DNA of 64,000 nt from Gammaproteobacteria bacterium (GTDB lineage: Bacteria; Pseudomonadota; Gammaproteobacteria; GCA-001735895): the NCBI GenBank assembly GCA_024638385.1, contig JAHEKJ010000001.1:1-64000 (forward strand). The letters run 5' to 3'. Below the pieces are notes generated by a model that ran no database searches, was not told the DNA's origin, and was given only the letters and a program-made list of their open reading frames with translations. Below, piece after piece: positions 37,576-46,657 of this stretch (within the stretch, counting starts at the first letter, position 1; each line of letters starts with the position of its first letter). The position numbers and the translations under genes are program-made.

Positions 37576-38064
37576 ATGCGCGTCTTCGTCGGACTCGGCA
37601 GCAACCTGGAGCGCGAGCGGATGATCGCCGCGGCCGTCGCCGCGCTGCGCGCCGAGTTCGGCGGGGTCGAGCTGTCGCCGTTCTACGATTGCGACTCCGT
37701 CGGCTTCGACGGCAGCAATTTTTTGAACGGCGTCGCGGCGTTTGCCAGCGAGCGCGAGGCCGAAGACCTGGTCGCGATCTTCCACCGGATCGAGGATCGG
37801 CTCGGTCGCGATCGCAGCCTCCCGAAGTTCGCCAGCCGGCCGATCGACCTCGATCTGCTGCTCTGGGGCGACGCGATCGTCGAGCGCCCGGGGCTGCGCG
37901 TGCCGCGGCCGGAGATTCTCGAGTTCGCGTTCGTGCTCAGGCCGCTGGCCGATCTGGCGCCCGATCTCGTCCATCCCGAGACCGGCGAAACCCTGGCCGC
38001 ACTGTGGCAACGCATGGCCCCGACCGCCCCCCGCCTGACCCCGTATCCCCTCGAACTGGACTAG
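37576..38064 (+). CDS. folK: HPPK: 6-hydroxymethyl-7,8-dihydropterin pyrophosphokinase
   Basis: Transfers pyrophosphate from ATP to 6-hydroxymethyl-dihydropterin, the step after FolB. The 162-residue protein has the GLGSNLERE start and the metal/pterin motif RPIDLDLLLWG near residue 92. The ATG at 37576 directly follows the folB stop. The folB-folK pair and the nearby pteridine reductase-like gene form a folate/pterin neighbourhood. Confidence 0.97.
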   Translation: MRVFVGLGSNLERERMIAAAVAALRAEFGGVELSPFYDCDSVGFDGSNFLNGVAAFASEREAEDLVAIFHRIEDRLGRDRSLPKFASRPIDLDLLLWGDAIVERPGLRVPRPEILEFAFVLRPLADLAPDLVHPETGETLAALWQRMAPTAPRLTPYPLELD

Positions 38065-38156
38065 CAGTTGCCATGCGGGAGAAGGCAGTTGCGCCCGATA
38101 AGCGGAGTCAGGTGAGATTGGATATACCCGAACCTGTCACTGTGATCATGACGCCG

Positions 38157-38304
38157 CGTCATTGCGAGGAGCGCACGGTCCCGAAAATATGCAGGTCATT
38201 GCGAGGAGGCGCAGCCGACGAAGCAACCTCTCGGATCTTGCCCGAACTCCGGAGATTGCTTCGACCCACAGGACCTAACAGCTGCTTCGCAGCTCGCAAT
38301 GTCG
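38157..38304. repeat. GTCATTGCGAG-type intergenic repeat, copy 2
   Basis: CGTCATTGCGAG (38157-38168) and GTCATTGCGAG (38195-38205) face an inverted CTCGCAATGTCG (38293-38304). The segment GGAGATTGCTTCGACCCACA at 38251 and the GCTGCTTCGCAGCTCGCAAT that follows are nearly identical to the copy at 17040-17089. It occupies most of the 271-base folK-hisC gap; no gene is seen there. Confidence 0.85.
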
Positions 38305-38335
38305 GGAGCCCGGGGTAAGTTAAGTCCTGTTCGAA

Positions 38336-39394
38336 TCAGGAGAGGATTTTTTCGAGGACGGCGATCAGCGCGTCGCAGTCGGCGTCGCTGCCGATCGAGA
38401 TCCGCAGGTAATCGTCGATCCGCGGCTGATCGAAATGGCGCACGAGGATTCCGGCGGATCGCAGCCCGGTGTAGATCTCGCCGGCGGCCGCGCTGGCGTG
38501 GCGCGCGAACAGGAAGTTGGCGTGCGACGGGCAGACCTCGAAGCCGAGCCGCGCGAGTTCGCCGGCGAGACGTTCGCGGCTTGCGACGATGCGCTCGCGG
38601 CAGGCCCGAAAATAGGCCTCGTCGCCGATTGCGGCGACCCCGGCGGCGCAGGCGATGCGGTCGATCGGATAGGAATTGAACGAATTCTTGACCCGCTGCA
38701 GGCCCTCGATCAGCTGCGCCTGGCCGAGCGCGTAGCCGAGGCGCAGGCCGGCGAGGCTGCGCGATTTCGAAAACGTGCGCACCACCAGCAGGTTGTCGAA
38801 TTCGCCGATCAGGCCAACCGCCGAGTCGGCGCCGAAATCGACGTAGGCTTCGTCGACGATCACGGCGACGTCGCGCTGCGCGGCTAGCAGGCGGCGTAGT
38901 GCGTCGAGACCGAGGGCGATGCCGGTCGGAGCGTTCGGATTCGGCAACACGACCCCGCCGCAGGGTTCGCAGAAGGCGTCGACGTCGACCCGCAGCCTGG
39001 AGTCGAGCGCGATCGCCTCGAAAGCGATCCGGTAGAGTGCGCAGTAAACCGGGTAAAAACTGTAGCTGATGTCCGGGAAGCGGATCGGCGCCGGTTTCTG
39101 CAACAGCCCGAGAAAAGCGTGCGCGAGGACTTCGTCCGAGCCGTTACCGACGAACACCTCGTCGCGATCGACGCCGTGATAGTCGGCGAGCGCGGCGACG
39201 AGCTCGCGGCTCTCCGGGTCCGGGTAACGCCGCAACTCGTCGGCGGCGAAGCCATGGACGATTTCGGCGACCGCGGGCGACGGCGGGTAGGGGCTCTCGT
39301 TGGTGTTGAGCTTGATGAAGCTCGTATCCTGCGGCTGTTCGCCCGGGACGTAGGGTTCGAGCCCGGCGACCAGTTCACTCCAGTATCGACTCAT
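38336..39394 (-). CDS. hisC: Histidinol-phosphate aminotransferase
   Basis: PLP-dependent enzyme of histidine synthesis, converting imidazole-acetol phosphate to histidinol phosphate. The 352-residue protein contains the PLP lysine in TFSKSRSLAGLRLGYALG (near residue 209) and NPNAPTGIA. It is not in a his operon here; folM-like lies nine bases upstream. Because the gene is isolated, a broader specificity (for example aromatic aminotransferase) is possible. Confidence 0.93.
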   Translation of the reverse strand: MSRYWSELVAGLEPYVPGEQPQDTSFIKLNTNESPYPPSPAVAEIVHGFAADELRRYPDPESRELVAALADYHGVDRDEVFVGNGSDEVLAHAFLGLLQKPAPIRFPDISYSFYPVYCALYRIAFEAIALDSRLRVDVDAFCEPCGGVVLPNPNAPTGIALGLDALRRLLAAQRDVAVIVDEAYVDFGADSAVGLIGEFDNLLVVRTFSKSRSLAGLRLGYALGQAQLIEGLQRVKNSFNSYPIDRIACAAGVAAIGDEAYFRACRERIVASRERLAGELARLGFEVCPSHANFLFARHASAAAGEIYTGLRSAGILVRHFDQPRIDDYLRISIGSDADCDALIAVLEKILS

Positions 39395-39403
39395 TTGCGT
39401 TCC

Positions 39404-40144
39404 TCAGCGCAGCAGGCGGCCGCCATCGACGTTGACGATCTCGCCGGTGACGTAATCGTTGGTCGCGAGGAACAGCGCGGTTTGCGCGATGTTGGCGGGC
39501 TTGCCGATGCGTTTCAGCGGGACCTGGCGGAGCAGCGCCTCGCGCGTGTCGTCGCCATAATCGTCGTCACCCTCGGGCCACAGGATCGCGCCGGGAGCGA
39601 TGCCGTTGACCCGCACCTCCGGCGCGAGCTCGAGCGCGAGCGCCTTGACCAGCATCCGGTTGGCCGCCTTGGCGCTGGCGTAGACGCTGTGCCGGTTCAG
39701 CGGCCGCTCGGCATAGATGTCGAGCAGGTTGACGATCGACCCGCCAGCCCGTTTCAGGTCGGGGTAGCAAGCCTGCGCGAGGAACAGCGGCGCGCGGTAG
39801 TTGCTCGCGACCAGGTCGTTCCATGCTGCGGCGTCGATTTTGCCGAACGGGGTCGGGTAGAACGCCGAGGCGTTGTTGACGAGGATGTCGAGGCCGTCGA
39901 ACGCGGCGCTGGCTTCGCGCGCGAGCCGGTCGTACGCGGCGTCGTCGGCGAGGTCGGCGGCGAGCGCCACGGCGCTGGCGTCGCGCTGCCGGTTGAGCTC
40001 GGCAACCAGCGCTTCGGCGGCGTCAGCCGAGCGCCGGTAGTGGATAATGAGATTTGCCCCGTTTTGATGTAGAGTGCGGGCGATCTCCGCGCCGAGGCGA
40101 TTCGCCGCGCCGGTAACCAGCGCGGCTTTTGCGGTCAATAACAT
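39404..40144 (-). CDS. folM: Pteridine reductase / FolM-type short-chain dehydrogenase
   Basis: 246-residue NADPH-dependent reductase of the SDR family. The cofactor motif is TGAANRLG, fitting the TGX3RXG pattern that marks pteridine reductases (PTR1/FolM) rather than ordinary SDRs. The catalytic YASAK is present. It probably reduces dihydromonapterin or dihydrofolate, consistent with folB and folK 2 kb away. The start MLLTAKAALVTG at 40144 is chosen; an extension to 40165 is possible. It runs into hisC. Confidence 0.87.
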   Translation of the reverse strand: MLLTAKAALVTGAANRLGAEIARTLHQNGANLIIHYRRSADAAEALVAELNRQRDASAVALAADLADDAAYDRLAREASAAFDGLDILVNNASAFYPTPFGKIDAAAWNDLVASNYRAPLFLAQACYPDLKRAGGSIVNLLDIYAERPLNRHSVYASAKAANRMLVKALALELAPEVRVNGIAPGAILWPEGDDDYGDDTREALLRQVPLKRIGKPANIAQTALFLATNDYVTGEIVNVDGGRLLR

Positions 40145-40215
40145 CAGCCAGATCGAAGCGAGCAAAATGTCATCATATCATCCTCGAGAGCGGACGCCAG
40201 TTCGCGCCATGGCCG

Positions 40216-41400
40216 ATGAATCCGGCGCGCGGGGATGATCCGGGCGGCGCCGCGCTGCCGCCGCCGGAGCCCGCCGCGATCGAGCACAGCGAGCGCCTCC
40301 GGCGGCGCATAGGGGAGGCCATCGATGCCGCCGGCGGCGTCATCCGTTTCGATCGCTATCTGCAAATGGCGCTTTATGAACCCGGTCTCGGCTACTATTC
40401 GGCCGGGCTCGCCAAGCTCGGCGCGGCCGGCGATTTCGTCACCGCGCCGGAAATCTCGCCACTGTTCGGCGACTGTCTGGCGCGCCAGCTCGACGACCTG
40501 ATCGCGCAGGGTTGCGCGCCGCAAGTGCTCGAGTTCGGCGCCGGCAGCGGGGCCTTGTGCGCGCAGCTGCTGGCCGCGTTGCCGATGCTCGAGCGCTACC
40601 TGATTCTCGAAGTCAGCGCCGACCTGCGCGCGCGCCAGCAGGCGCAGCTGCGCGCGACGCTCGACGCCGACGCCTTCGCCCGGGTCGAATGGCTCGATCG
40701 TCTGCCGGACGGTTTCGACGGCCTGGTCGTCGCCAACGAGGTGCTCGACGCGATGCCGGTGCGGCTCGCCGAAAAACAGGACGCCTGGCTCGAACTCGGC
40801 GTGGCCTGCCGCGACGGTGAGCTCGGCTGGCAGGCGGTCGCGCCGGACGCGCCGCTGGATGCGGCGATCGGGTCGGTCGAGCGCGCCGCGGGTGAACTGC
40901 CCGCGCCCTACCGCACCGAGTTCAACCTGAACCTGGCGCCGTGGCTGCGCGCGCTCGCCGACGCGTGCCGGCGCGCGGTCGTGCTGATCGTCGACTACGG
41001 CTACGAGCGCGCCGAGTATTACGATCCGGCGCGTCACCGCGGCACGCTCGTCTGCCACTACCGGCATCGCGTGCACGACGACCCCTTGTGGTATCCGGGA
41101 CTGCAGGACATTTCCGCATTCGTCGATTTCGACGCCGTCGCCGACGCCGCCGAGGACTGCGGATTCACGCCGATCGGCCTCGTCACGCAGGCGCGTTTTC
41201 TGCTCGCCAACGGCTTGCTCGAAGCCGCCGCGCGTCGCCACGCCGGGGCCGCGGCGACGCGCGCCCGGGTCGAACTGGCGCAGCAGGTCAAGACGCTGAC
41301 GCTGCCGCAGGAGATGGGCGAGAAATTCAAGGTGCTGGGGCTCGCGCTTGGCGTCGATGTCGGTGTGCCGGCGCTCGCGCGGGTCGGCCGCGATGGATAA
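40216..41400 (+). CDS. SAM-dependent methyltransferase, MidA/NDUFAF7 family
   Basis: 394-residue protein of the DUF185/MidA family. Members methylate an arginine of complex I subunit NDUFS2 in mitochondria; the bacterial substrate is unproven. Conserved features are the YEPGLGYYS segment, GDFVTAPEISPLFG, the SAM-binding EFGAGSGALC and VVANEVLDAMPV. The ATG at 40216 gives the family N terminus. It overlaps the start of uppP by eight bases. Confidence 0.92.
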   Translation: MNPARGDDPGGAALPPPEPAAIEHSERLRRRIGEAIDAAGGVIRFDRYLQMALYEPGLGYYSAGLAKLGAAGDFVTAPEISPLFGDCLARQLDDLIAQGCAPQVLEFGAGSGALCAQLLAALPMLERYLILEVSADLRARQQAQLRATLDADAFARVEWLDRLPDGFDGLVVANEVLDAMPVRLAEKQDAWLELGVACRDGELGWQAVAPDAPLDAAIGSVERAAGELPAPYRTEFNLNLAPWLRALADACRRAVVLIVDYGYERAEYYDPARHRGTLVCHYRHRVHDDPLWYPGLQDISAFVDFDAVADAAEDCGFTPIGLVTQARFLLANGLLEAAARRHAGAAATRARVELAQQVKTLTLPQEMGEKFKVLGLALGVDVGVPALARVGRDG

Positions 41401-42190
41401 CCTGCACATCCTGGTACTGGCCTTCGTGCAGGGTCTGACCGAGTTTCTGCCGATCTCGAGCTCGGCCCACCTGATCCTGGTGCCGAGTTTTCTCGGTTGG
41501 CCCGATCAGGGCCTGGTGTTCGACGTCGCCGCTCACGTCGGCTCGCTGGTCGCGGTCGTGTTCTACTTTCGCCGCGAGGTCGCGACCATGCTCGTCGCCT
41601 GGTTGCGCAGCCTCGGCGGCGGCGGCGCGAGCCGCGACAGCCGCCTCGCCTGGTGGGTCATCGTCGGCACGCTGCCGGTGATAGTCGTCGGCTACGTGGT
41701 CGATGGCCCGATCGAAGATTCGCTGCGCGCGCCCTGGATAATCGCCAGCGCGTCGATCGGTTTCGGTTTGCTGCTATGGTTTGCGGACGCGACCGGCGCG
41801 CGCGCTCGCGACGAGCACTCGCTGCGCCTGCGCGACGTCGTCATCATCGGCTGTTTCCAGGTGCTGGCATTGATTCCGGGCACTTCGCGCGCCGGCATCA
41901 CGATTGCGAGCGGCCTGCTGCTCGGGATGACGCGGCAGGCGTCGGCGCGCTTCTCGTTCCTGCTGGCGATGCCGGTGATCTTCGCCAGCGGCGTACTGCA
42001 AACCGAGCGAATGCTGACCGAGGTCAGCCCGATCGGCTGGGTCGATCTGGCGCTCGGCGCGGCTTTGTCGGCGCTCGCCGCGGGTCTGTGCATCCATTAC
42101 TTTCTGCGCCTCGTCGAGCGTCTCGGCATGCTGCCGTTCGTCGTCTATCGCGTGCTGCTCGGTGTCCTGATCTTCGTGCTTGTCGCGTGA
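41393..42190 (+). CDS. uppP: Undecaprenyl-diphosphatase
   Basis: Inner-membrane phosphatase that recycles undecaprenyl diphosphate for cell-wall synthesis. The 265-residue protein is highly hydrophobic and has the two catalytic motifs EFLPISSSAHL (near 17) and GTSRAG (near 162). Resistance to bacitracin is a known property of the family. It overlaps the midA-like gene before it and the VanZ-like gene after it (GTGA), so the three are co-translated. Confidence 0.98.
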   Translation: MDNLHILVLAFVQGLTEFLPISSSAHLILVPSFLGWPDQGLVFDVAAHVGSLVAVVFYFRREVATMLVAWLRSLGGGGASRDSRLAWWVIVGTLPVIVVGYVVDGPIEDSLRAPWIIASASIGFGLLLWFADATGARARDEHSLRLRDVVIIGCFQVLALIPGTSRAGITIASGLLLGMTRQASARFSFLLAMPVIFASGVLQTERMLTEVSPIGWVDLALGAALSALAAGLCIHYFLRLVERLGMLPFVVYRVLLGVLIFVLVA

Positions 42191-42603
42191 AGGCGCAACC
42201 CGCGCCGGTCGCCGCGACGCAGCCTCGTTTGCGGCTGGCCGCTTTCTGGTATGCCGTCGGCGCGGGCCTGCTGCTCGCGGTCGCGGCGTTGTCGCTGATG
42301 CCGCTGCCCGACGTCGGCGTCGGCGACAAGCTGTCGCACGTCGCGACCTATTTCGTGCTGGCGGGATATTTCAGCGTGCTCGCGCGGCGTCGGCGGTCGC
42401 TGCTGTCGGTGGCCCTCGGCATGATGGCCTACGGCGCGCTGATCGAGATCGCGCAGGGCCTCACCGGCTACCGACATGCCGAATGGGGCGACCTGCTGGC
42501 CAACGCCGCCGGCACCTTCGCCGGCCTGCTGCTGCATTTCACGCCGCTCGCGCGCGTGCTCGAGTGGATCGACTCAGGACTGGCCCGGATCGTCTCGCAG
42601 TAG
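42187..42603 (+). CDS. VanZ family membrane protein
   Basis: 138-residue protein with four membrane helices and the VanZ-like DKLSHVATYFVLAGYF and GALIEIAQG segments. VanZ-type proteins lower teicoplanin susceptibility in enterococci, but in proteobacteria the role is unknown. The GTG start overlaps the uppP stop. Its last 30 bases overlap the 3' end of the convergent cca gene. Confidence 0.88.
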   Translation: MKAQPAPVAATQPRLRLAAFWYAVGAGLLLAVAALSLMPLPDVGVGDKLSHVATYFVLAGYFSVLARRRRSLLSVALGMMAYGALIEIAQGLTGYRHAEWGDLLANAAGTFAGLLLHFTPLARVLEWIDSGLARIVSQ

Positions 42604-43818
42604 CGCCTTTTCGCGCTTGATCAGCGCGAGCCGCTCGCGGCGAATCGCGTCGCCGAGCGCCTTGCCTTCGAGCCCGCGATCGCGCAGCGATGCGTGGTCG
42701 GCTTCGCGCAGGCGCGCGGCGAGGCGGGCGAAGTAATCGGCCTGCGGGTAGTCGCGATTCTCGAAGCCGGTGCGCCCGCGCACGTCGGCGAGGCAGGCGT
42801 CGAGCATTTTCCGGAAGCGCTCGGGCTTGCGCAGGCAGTCGGCGCGCAACAGCACCTCGAGCAACGTTTGCGGGCGCAGCTCGAAGGCGCGGTGCACGAG
42901 GGTGTGAAACTCGGTCGTGATCAGCGCGAGTTCGCGGTGCGCGCGCGGCACCCGCCAGCGCCGGCAGAATGCGGCGACGAGGTCCTTGCCACGCGCTTCG
43001 TGGCCGCGATGGCCCGGCAGGATGTCGGCCGGCGTCGTCGCCTTGCCGAGATCGTGCATCAACACCGCGAAGCGGGTCTCGTTGTCGAAGCCGAGCAGCG
43101 CGCTCTGCTTGAGCGCCATCATCAGGTGTACGCCGGTGTCGACTTCGGGGTGGTATCTGGCGGTTTGCGGCACGCCGTAGAGCGCGTCGATTTCCGGAAA
43201 CAGGCGCACGAGCACACCGCAGTCGCGCAGAGTCGTGAAAAACACGTCGGGGTCGGGTTCGTCGAGCGCGCGCGACAGTTCCTGCCAGACGCGTTCCGGC
43301 ACCAGCGCCTCGAGTTCGCCCGATTCACCGATTTGCCGGATCAGTTCGCGGGTTTCGTCGGCCACGCGAAACCCGAACCGGTGCAGCCGCGCGGCAAAAC
43401 GGGCGACGCGCAGGACCCGCACCGGGTCCTCGACGAAGGCCGGCGAGACGTGGCGCAGCAGGCGCGCGTCGAGGTCGCGCCGGCCGCCGTAGGGATCGAT
43501 GATTTCGCCGTCCTCGGTCTCGGCCATCGCGTTGATCGTCAGGTCGCGGCGCTGCAGGTCCTGCTCGATCGTGGTCGCCGGATCGAAGCTGACCTCGAAT
43601 CCGCGGTAGCCCGGGCCGGTCTTGCGTTCGCTGCGTGCGAGCGCGTACTCCTGCTTGCTCTCGGGGTGCAGAAAGACCGGGAAATCCTTGCCGATCGACT
43701 TGAAGCCGGCGGCCGCCATCTCGTCGACGGTGGCGCCGGTGACGACCCAGTCGATGTCCTGTACGGTAAGGCCGAGCAGGCGGTCGCGAACGCAACCGCC
43801 GACGCGGTATGCCTTCAT
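42574..43818 (-). CDS. cca: CCA-adding tRNA nucleotidyltransferase with HD domain
   Basis: Adds or repairs the 3' CCA end of tRNAs. The 414-residue protein has the GGCVRD motif, the catalytic DID (DIDWVV), RRDLTINAMA and the HD-type phosphohydrolase motif HDLGK (near residue 250), the bifunctional gammaproteobacterial form. The ATG at 43818 overlaps the stop of the NDUFA9-like gene. The long in-frame extension to 44577 is a shadow of that gene. It overlaps the VanZ-like gene at the 3' end. Confidence 0.97.
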   Translation of the reverse strand: MKAYRVGGCVRDRLLGLTVQDIDWVVTGATVDEMAAAGFKSIGKDFPVFLHPESKQEYALARSERKTGPGYRGFEVSFDPATTIEQDLQRRDLTINAMAETEDGEIIDPYGGRRDLDARLLRHVSPAFVEDPVRVLRVARFAARLHRFGFRVADETRELIRQIGESGELEALVPERVWQELSRALDEPDPDVFFTTLRDCGVLVRLFPEIDALYGVPQTARYHPEVDTGVHLMMALKQSALLGFDNETRFAVLMHDLGKATTPADILPGHRGHEARGKDLVAAFCRRWRVPRAHRELALITTEFHTLVHRAFELRPQTLLEVLLRADCLRKPERFRKMLDACLADVRGRTGFENRDYPQADYFARLAARLREADHASLRDRGLEGKALGDAIRRERLALIKREKALLRDDPGQS

Positions 43819-44774
43819 GCAGAATCCTCGGGCGGCAGGTTCTTGCGCAGGCGGTCGTAGTGCGACTTGTTGCCGTGCATCACGGCGAGACCGCGAATGT
43901 GCTGGCGCAGGCTGGTCGGGCACAGGCGGCTGCCGTCGGGGCAGACGTTGTCGGTTTGCAGCGAGCGGTAATTGTCGAGCGTGAACAGCTTGCCCGGCAG
44001 GTTTTGCAAAACCAGCGCCTGCAACTTCGACAGGCCCTTGCCCAGCGGCACGACGCGCACCGGCAGATCGAGCGTTTCGATGATCAACTCGATGATCTGC
44101 CGCAGCGTGAAGACTTCGGGCCCGCAGACCGGGAAGCGTTTCGAGTAGCTGTCGCGATCGTCGATTACCTCGACGATGCGCGCGACCAGGTCGCCGACGT
44201 ATACCGGCGCGAGCTTGCTGTCGGCGCAGGCGAGCGGAAACAGGCCGACGTAAATGCGCAGAATGCCGGCGAAACGGTTGACGAAACTGTCTTCCTTGCC
44301 GAACACGACCGACGGCTGGAAGCTGGTCACGTGCAGGCCGCGCTGGCCGAGCGTATGCAGCAGGTTCTCGCCTTCGCCCTTGGTGCGCAGATACAGGCTG
44401 GAACCGGTTGCCTGGTCGGCGCCGAGCGCGCTCAGGTGCAGCAGCCGGTCGATGCCGGTCGCGTTGCAGGCTTCGACCAGGAGCTTTACGAAATCGACAT
44501 GGAAACGGCGGAAATCGCCCTTGCGGCGTTCGTGCAGTATCCCGATCAGGTTGATCACGACGTGCTGGCCGGCGCACAGTCGCTGCAGGTTCTCGGGGTC
44601 GATCACGTTCGCTTCGAGCAGGCGGATGTTCGGATGCACCAGCAGCGCGCGGTTGCGGTGCGGGCGGCGGCTCGGTACGGTTACTCGCCAGCCGCGGTTG
44701 GCGAGCCCGTAGGCGAGGCGCCTGCCGATAAACCCGCTGCCGCCGACCAGCAGGATGTTTCGAGGTTCTTTCAC
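43815..44774 (-). CDS. NDUFA9-like NAD(P)-binding epimerase-fold protein
   Basis: 319-residue Rossmann-fold protein of the extended SDR/complex I NDUFA9 subunit family. The cofactor motif is LLVGGSGFIGRRLAYGLA. The YxxxK catalytic pair is replaced (YLRTKGEGE), as in atypical SDRs that act as structural or NADPH-sensing proteins. The start is a GTG overlapping the rhlB stop, and the end overlaps cca by four bases. Confidence 0.88.
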   Translation of the reverse strand: MKEPRNILLVGGSGFIGRRLAYGLANRGWRVTVPSRRPHRNRALLVHPNIRLLEANVIDPENLQRLCAGQHVVINLIGILHERRKGDFRRFHVDFVKLLVEACNATGIDRLLHLSALGADQATGSSLYLRTKGEGENLLHTLGQRGLHVTSFQPSVVFGKEDSFVNRFAGILRIYVGLFPLACADSKLAPVYVGDLVARIVEVIDDRDSYSKRFPVCGPEVFTLRQIIELIIETLDLPVRVVPLGKGLSKLQALVLQNLPGKLFTLDNYRSLQTDNVCPDGSRLCPTSLRQHIRGLAVMHGNKSHYDRLRKNLPPEDSA

Positions 44775-46060
44775 ACCGCTTTCTGTTTACCTTGCGAGTG
44801 TCGCGGCGGACCCTTGCGGCGACGCGGCCGCGACGATTTTTTACCGTCCCTCGGTCGAATCCGATTGCCTTTCATCTTGATCGGACGTTTCGGCTTCACC
44901 AGCAAGTCCTCGGTGATCGGCGCGGTCGGGATCGACTGTCCGGTGTACTCCTCGATATCGATCAGGTTCATCGCGTAGTTTTCGCAGGCGAAGCTGACCG
45001 CGGCGCCCGATTTGCCGGCGCGCGCGGTGCGGCCGATCCGGTGCACGTAATCCTCGCCGAGCTCGGGTAAATCATAGTTGAAAACGTGGCTGACGTCGGG
45101 GATGTGCAGACCGCGTGACGCGACGTCGGTCGCCACCAGGATCGAGTACTCGCCGTCGTGGAATTTTTTCAGCAAGGATTCGCGCTTGTTCTGGTGGATG
45201 TCGCCGGAGATGATCGCCGCGGCGAGGTCGTTGCCCTGCAGGTATTCCCAGATGCGGATGGTCGCGTACTTGGTGTTGGCGAAGATTATGGCGCGCGACG
45301 GTTCGAGGCTTTTGATCAGGCCGAGCAGCAACGGGATCTTTTCGTGGTTGGCCGGGTGGTAAACGGTTTGTTCGATGCGGTCGACCGCCGGGGTGTCGGC
45401 ATCTATCGTGATCAGCTCGGCCTCGTTCATGTGCTCGTAGGCGAGTTCCATGACCTTTTGCGCCATCGTCGCCGACCACAGCATGTTGATGCGCTCCACA
45501 GGCGGCGGCAGGCGGCGCAGCATGTAGCGCACGTCGGCGATGAATCCCATGTCGAACATGCGGTCGGCCTCGTCGAGCACCATCGCCTCGATCGCCGTGA
45601 AATTGAACAGCTTTTGCTTGAAGAAATCGATCAGTCGGCCCGGCGTGCCGATCAGGATATCGACCGGTTCGTCGAACTGCCGCTTCTGCTGCTCGTAGGC
45701 CTTGCCGCCGTAGCAAATCGCGAGCTTGAGCGGCAGGTCGGCCAGCAGGCGGTCGGCGTCCTTGTGGATCTGGATCGCGAGTTCGCGCGTCGGCGCGAGG
45801 ATCAGCGTGCGCGGCCGGCCCCGCTCGGTTTCGCGTTCGGACTGCAGCAGGCGCTGGGCGCAGGCCAGCAGGAACGCGAGCGTCTTGCCGGTGCCGGTCT
45901 GCGCCTGGCCGGCGACGTCGTGGCCGGCCAGCAGGCGCGGCAGCGCCTGGGCCTGGATCGGGGTGCAGTATTCGAAGTCGAGCCGATCGAGCGCGGCCTT
46001 GAGGCGAGGATCGAGGGGTAAGGAGCCGAAGGGCTGCTCGGTCAGATGTTGTTGAGCCAT
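44771..46060 (-). CDS. rhlB: DEAD-box ATP-dependent RNA helicase RhlB
   Basis: RNA helicase associated with the degradosome. The 429-residue protein has Q motif, Walker A AQTGTGKT, DEAD (VLDEADRMFDMG), SAT and HRIGRTARAG. The basic C-terminal tail is short. The gene is divergent from trxA, which is followed by rho, reproducing the E. coli rhlB/trxA-rho arrangement. The ATG at 46060 is preferred; an in-frame ATG at 46147 would extend the protein by 29 residues. Confidence 0.95.
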   Translation of the reverse strand: MAQQHLTEQPFGSLPLDPRLKAALDRLDFEYCTPIQAQALPRLLAGHDVAGQAQTGTGKTLAFLLACAQRLLQSERETERGRPRTLILAPTRELAIQIHKDADRLLADLPLKLAICYGGKAYEQQKRQFDEPVDILIGTPGRLIDFFKQKLFNFTAIEAMVLDEADRMFDMGFIADVRYMLRRLPPPVERINMLWSATMAQKVMELAYEHMNEAELITIDADTPAVDRIEQTVYHPANHEKIPLLLGLIKSLEPSRAIIFANTKYATIRIWEYLQGNDLAAAIISGDIHQNKRESLLKKFHDGEYSILVATDVASRGLHIPDVSHVFNYDLPELGEDYVHRIGRTARAGKSGAAVSFACENYAMNLIDIEEYTGQSIPTAPITEDLLVKPKRPIKMKGNRIRPRDGKKSSRPRRRKGPPRHSQGKQKAV

Positions 46061-46214
46061 AGGCGGGTGGAATTTGTCTGCAGGTGTGCGTAATCGGACT
46101 ATGGTAGCAAATTGCTTGCAAACCTGCGCAGGCATTTGATTTATCATTGAAACGTCCCCATCTGGGGTTGGATAAAGGCCGAATCCTTACCCGTTTGTGC
46201 AAAAATTCGCATTA

Positions 46215-46243
46215 TTGACAGTTAATAATGATGCGTCTAAATT
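46215..46243 (+). promoter_or_regulatory. Sigma-70 promoter of trxA
   Basis: A perfect TTGACA -35 box (46215-46220) is followed after 17 bases by TAAATT (46238-46243). It lies about 40 bases before the trxA GTG/ATG region. Confidence 0.75.
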
Positions 46244-46283
46244 GTCGGTCTGTTTGACTGAGCCTAAGTAGCCGGAGAACTCC

Positions 46284-46610
46284 GTGAGCGAAAAAATTGT
46301 GTACTTGTCCGACGATACCTTCGAAGCCGACGTGCTGCAGTCGGAGCGTCCCGTGCTGGTCGACTACTGGGCCGAGTGGTGCGGTCCGTGCAAGATGATC
46401 GCGCCGATTCTCGAGGAGATCGCGGAAGAGTACGATGGTCGGCTTACGGTGGCCAAGCTCAACATCGACGACAACGCCGACACGCCGCCGAAGTACGGGA
46501 TCCGCGGGATCCCGACGCTGATGCTGTTCAAGGACGGTGCAGTCGAGGCCACCAAGGTCGGCGCGCTCTCCAAATCACAATTGACCGCATTTCTCGACAG
46601 CAATATCTAG
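46284..46610 (+). CDS. trxA: Thioredoxin 1
   Basis: General cytoplasmic dithiol reductant. The 108-residue protein has the active site WCGPC (near residue 33) and the cis-proline segment [11 protein letters not shown]. The initiation codon is a GTG with a GGAG site (GCCGGAGAACTCC) upstream. It is followed by rho after a 184-base leader. In this phylum thioredoxin also supplies electrons to ribonucleotide reductase, whose genes lie at the right end of the window. Confidence 0.99.
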   Translation: MSEKIVYLSDDTFEADVLQSERPVLVDYWAEWCGPCKMIAPILEEIAEEYDGRLTVAKLNIDDNADTPPKYGIRGIPTLMLFKDGAVEATKVGALSKSQLTAFLDSNI

Positions 46611-46632
46611 GCCCGAATCGATTAGGCAAAAA

Positions 46633-46657
46633 GGGTCGTCGGCGAGGTAGACGACCC
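46633..46657. promoter_or_regulatory. Hairpin in trxA-rho intergenic leader
   Basis: A perfect eight-base-pair stem GGGTCGTC/GACGACCC encloses a nine-base loop. There is no T run, so it is not a standard terminator; it could stabilise the trxA end or act in the rho leader, which is autoregulated in E. coli. Confidence 0.5.
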
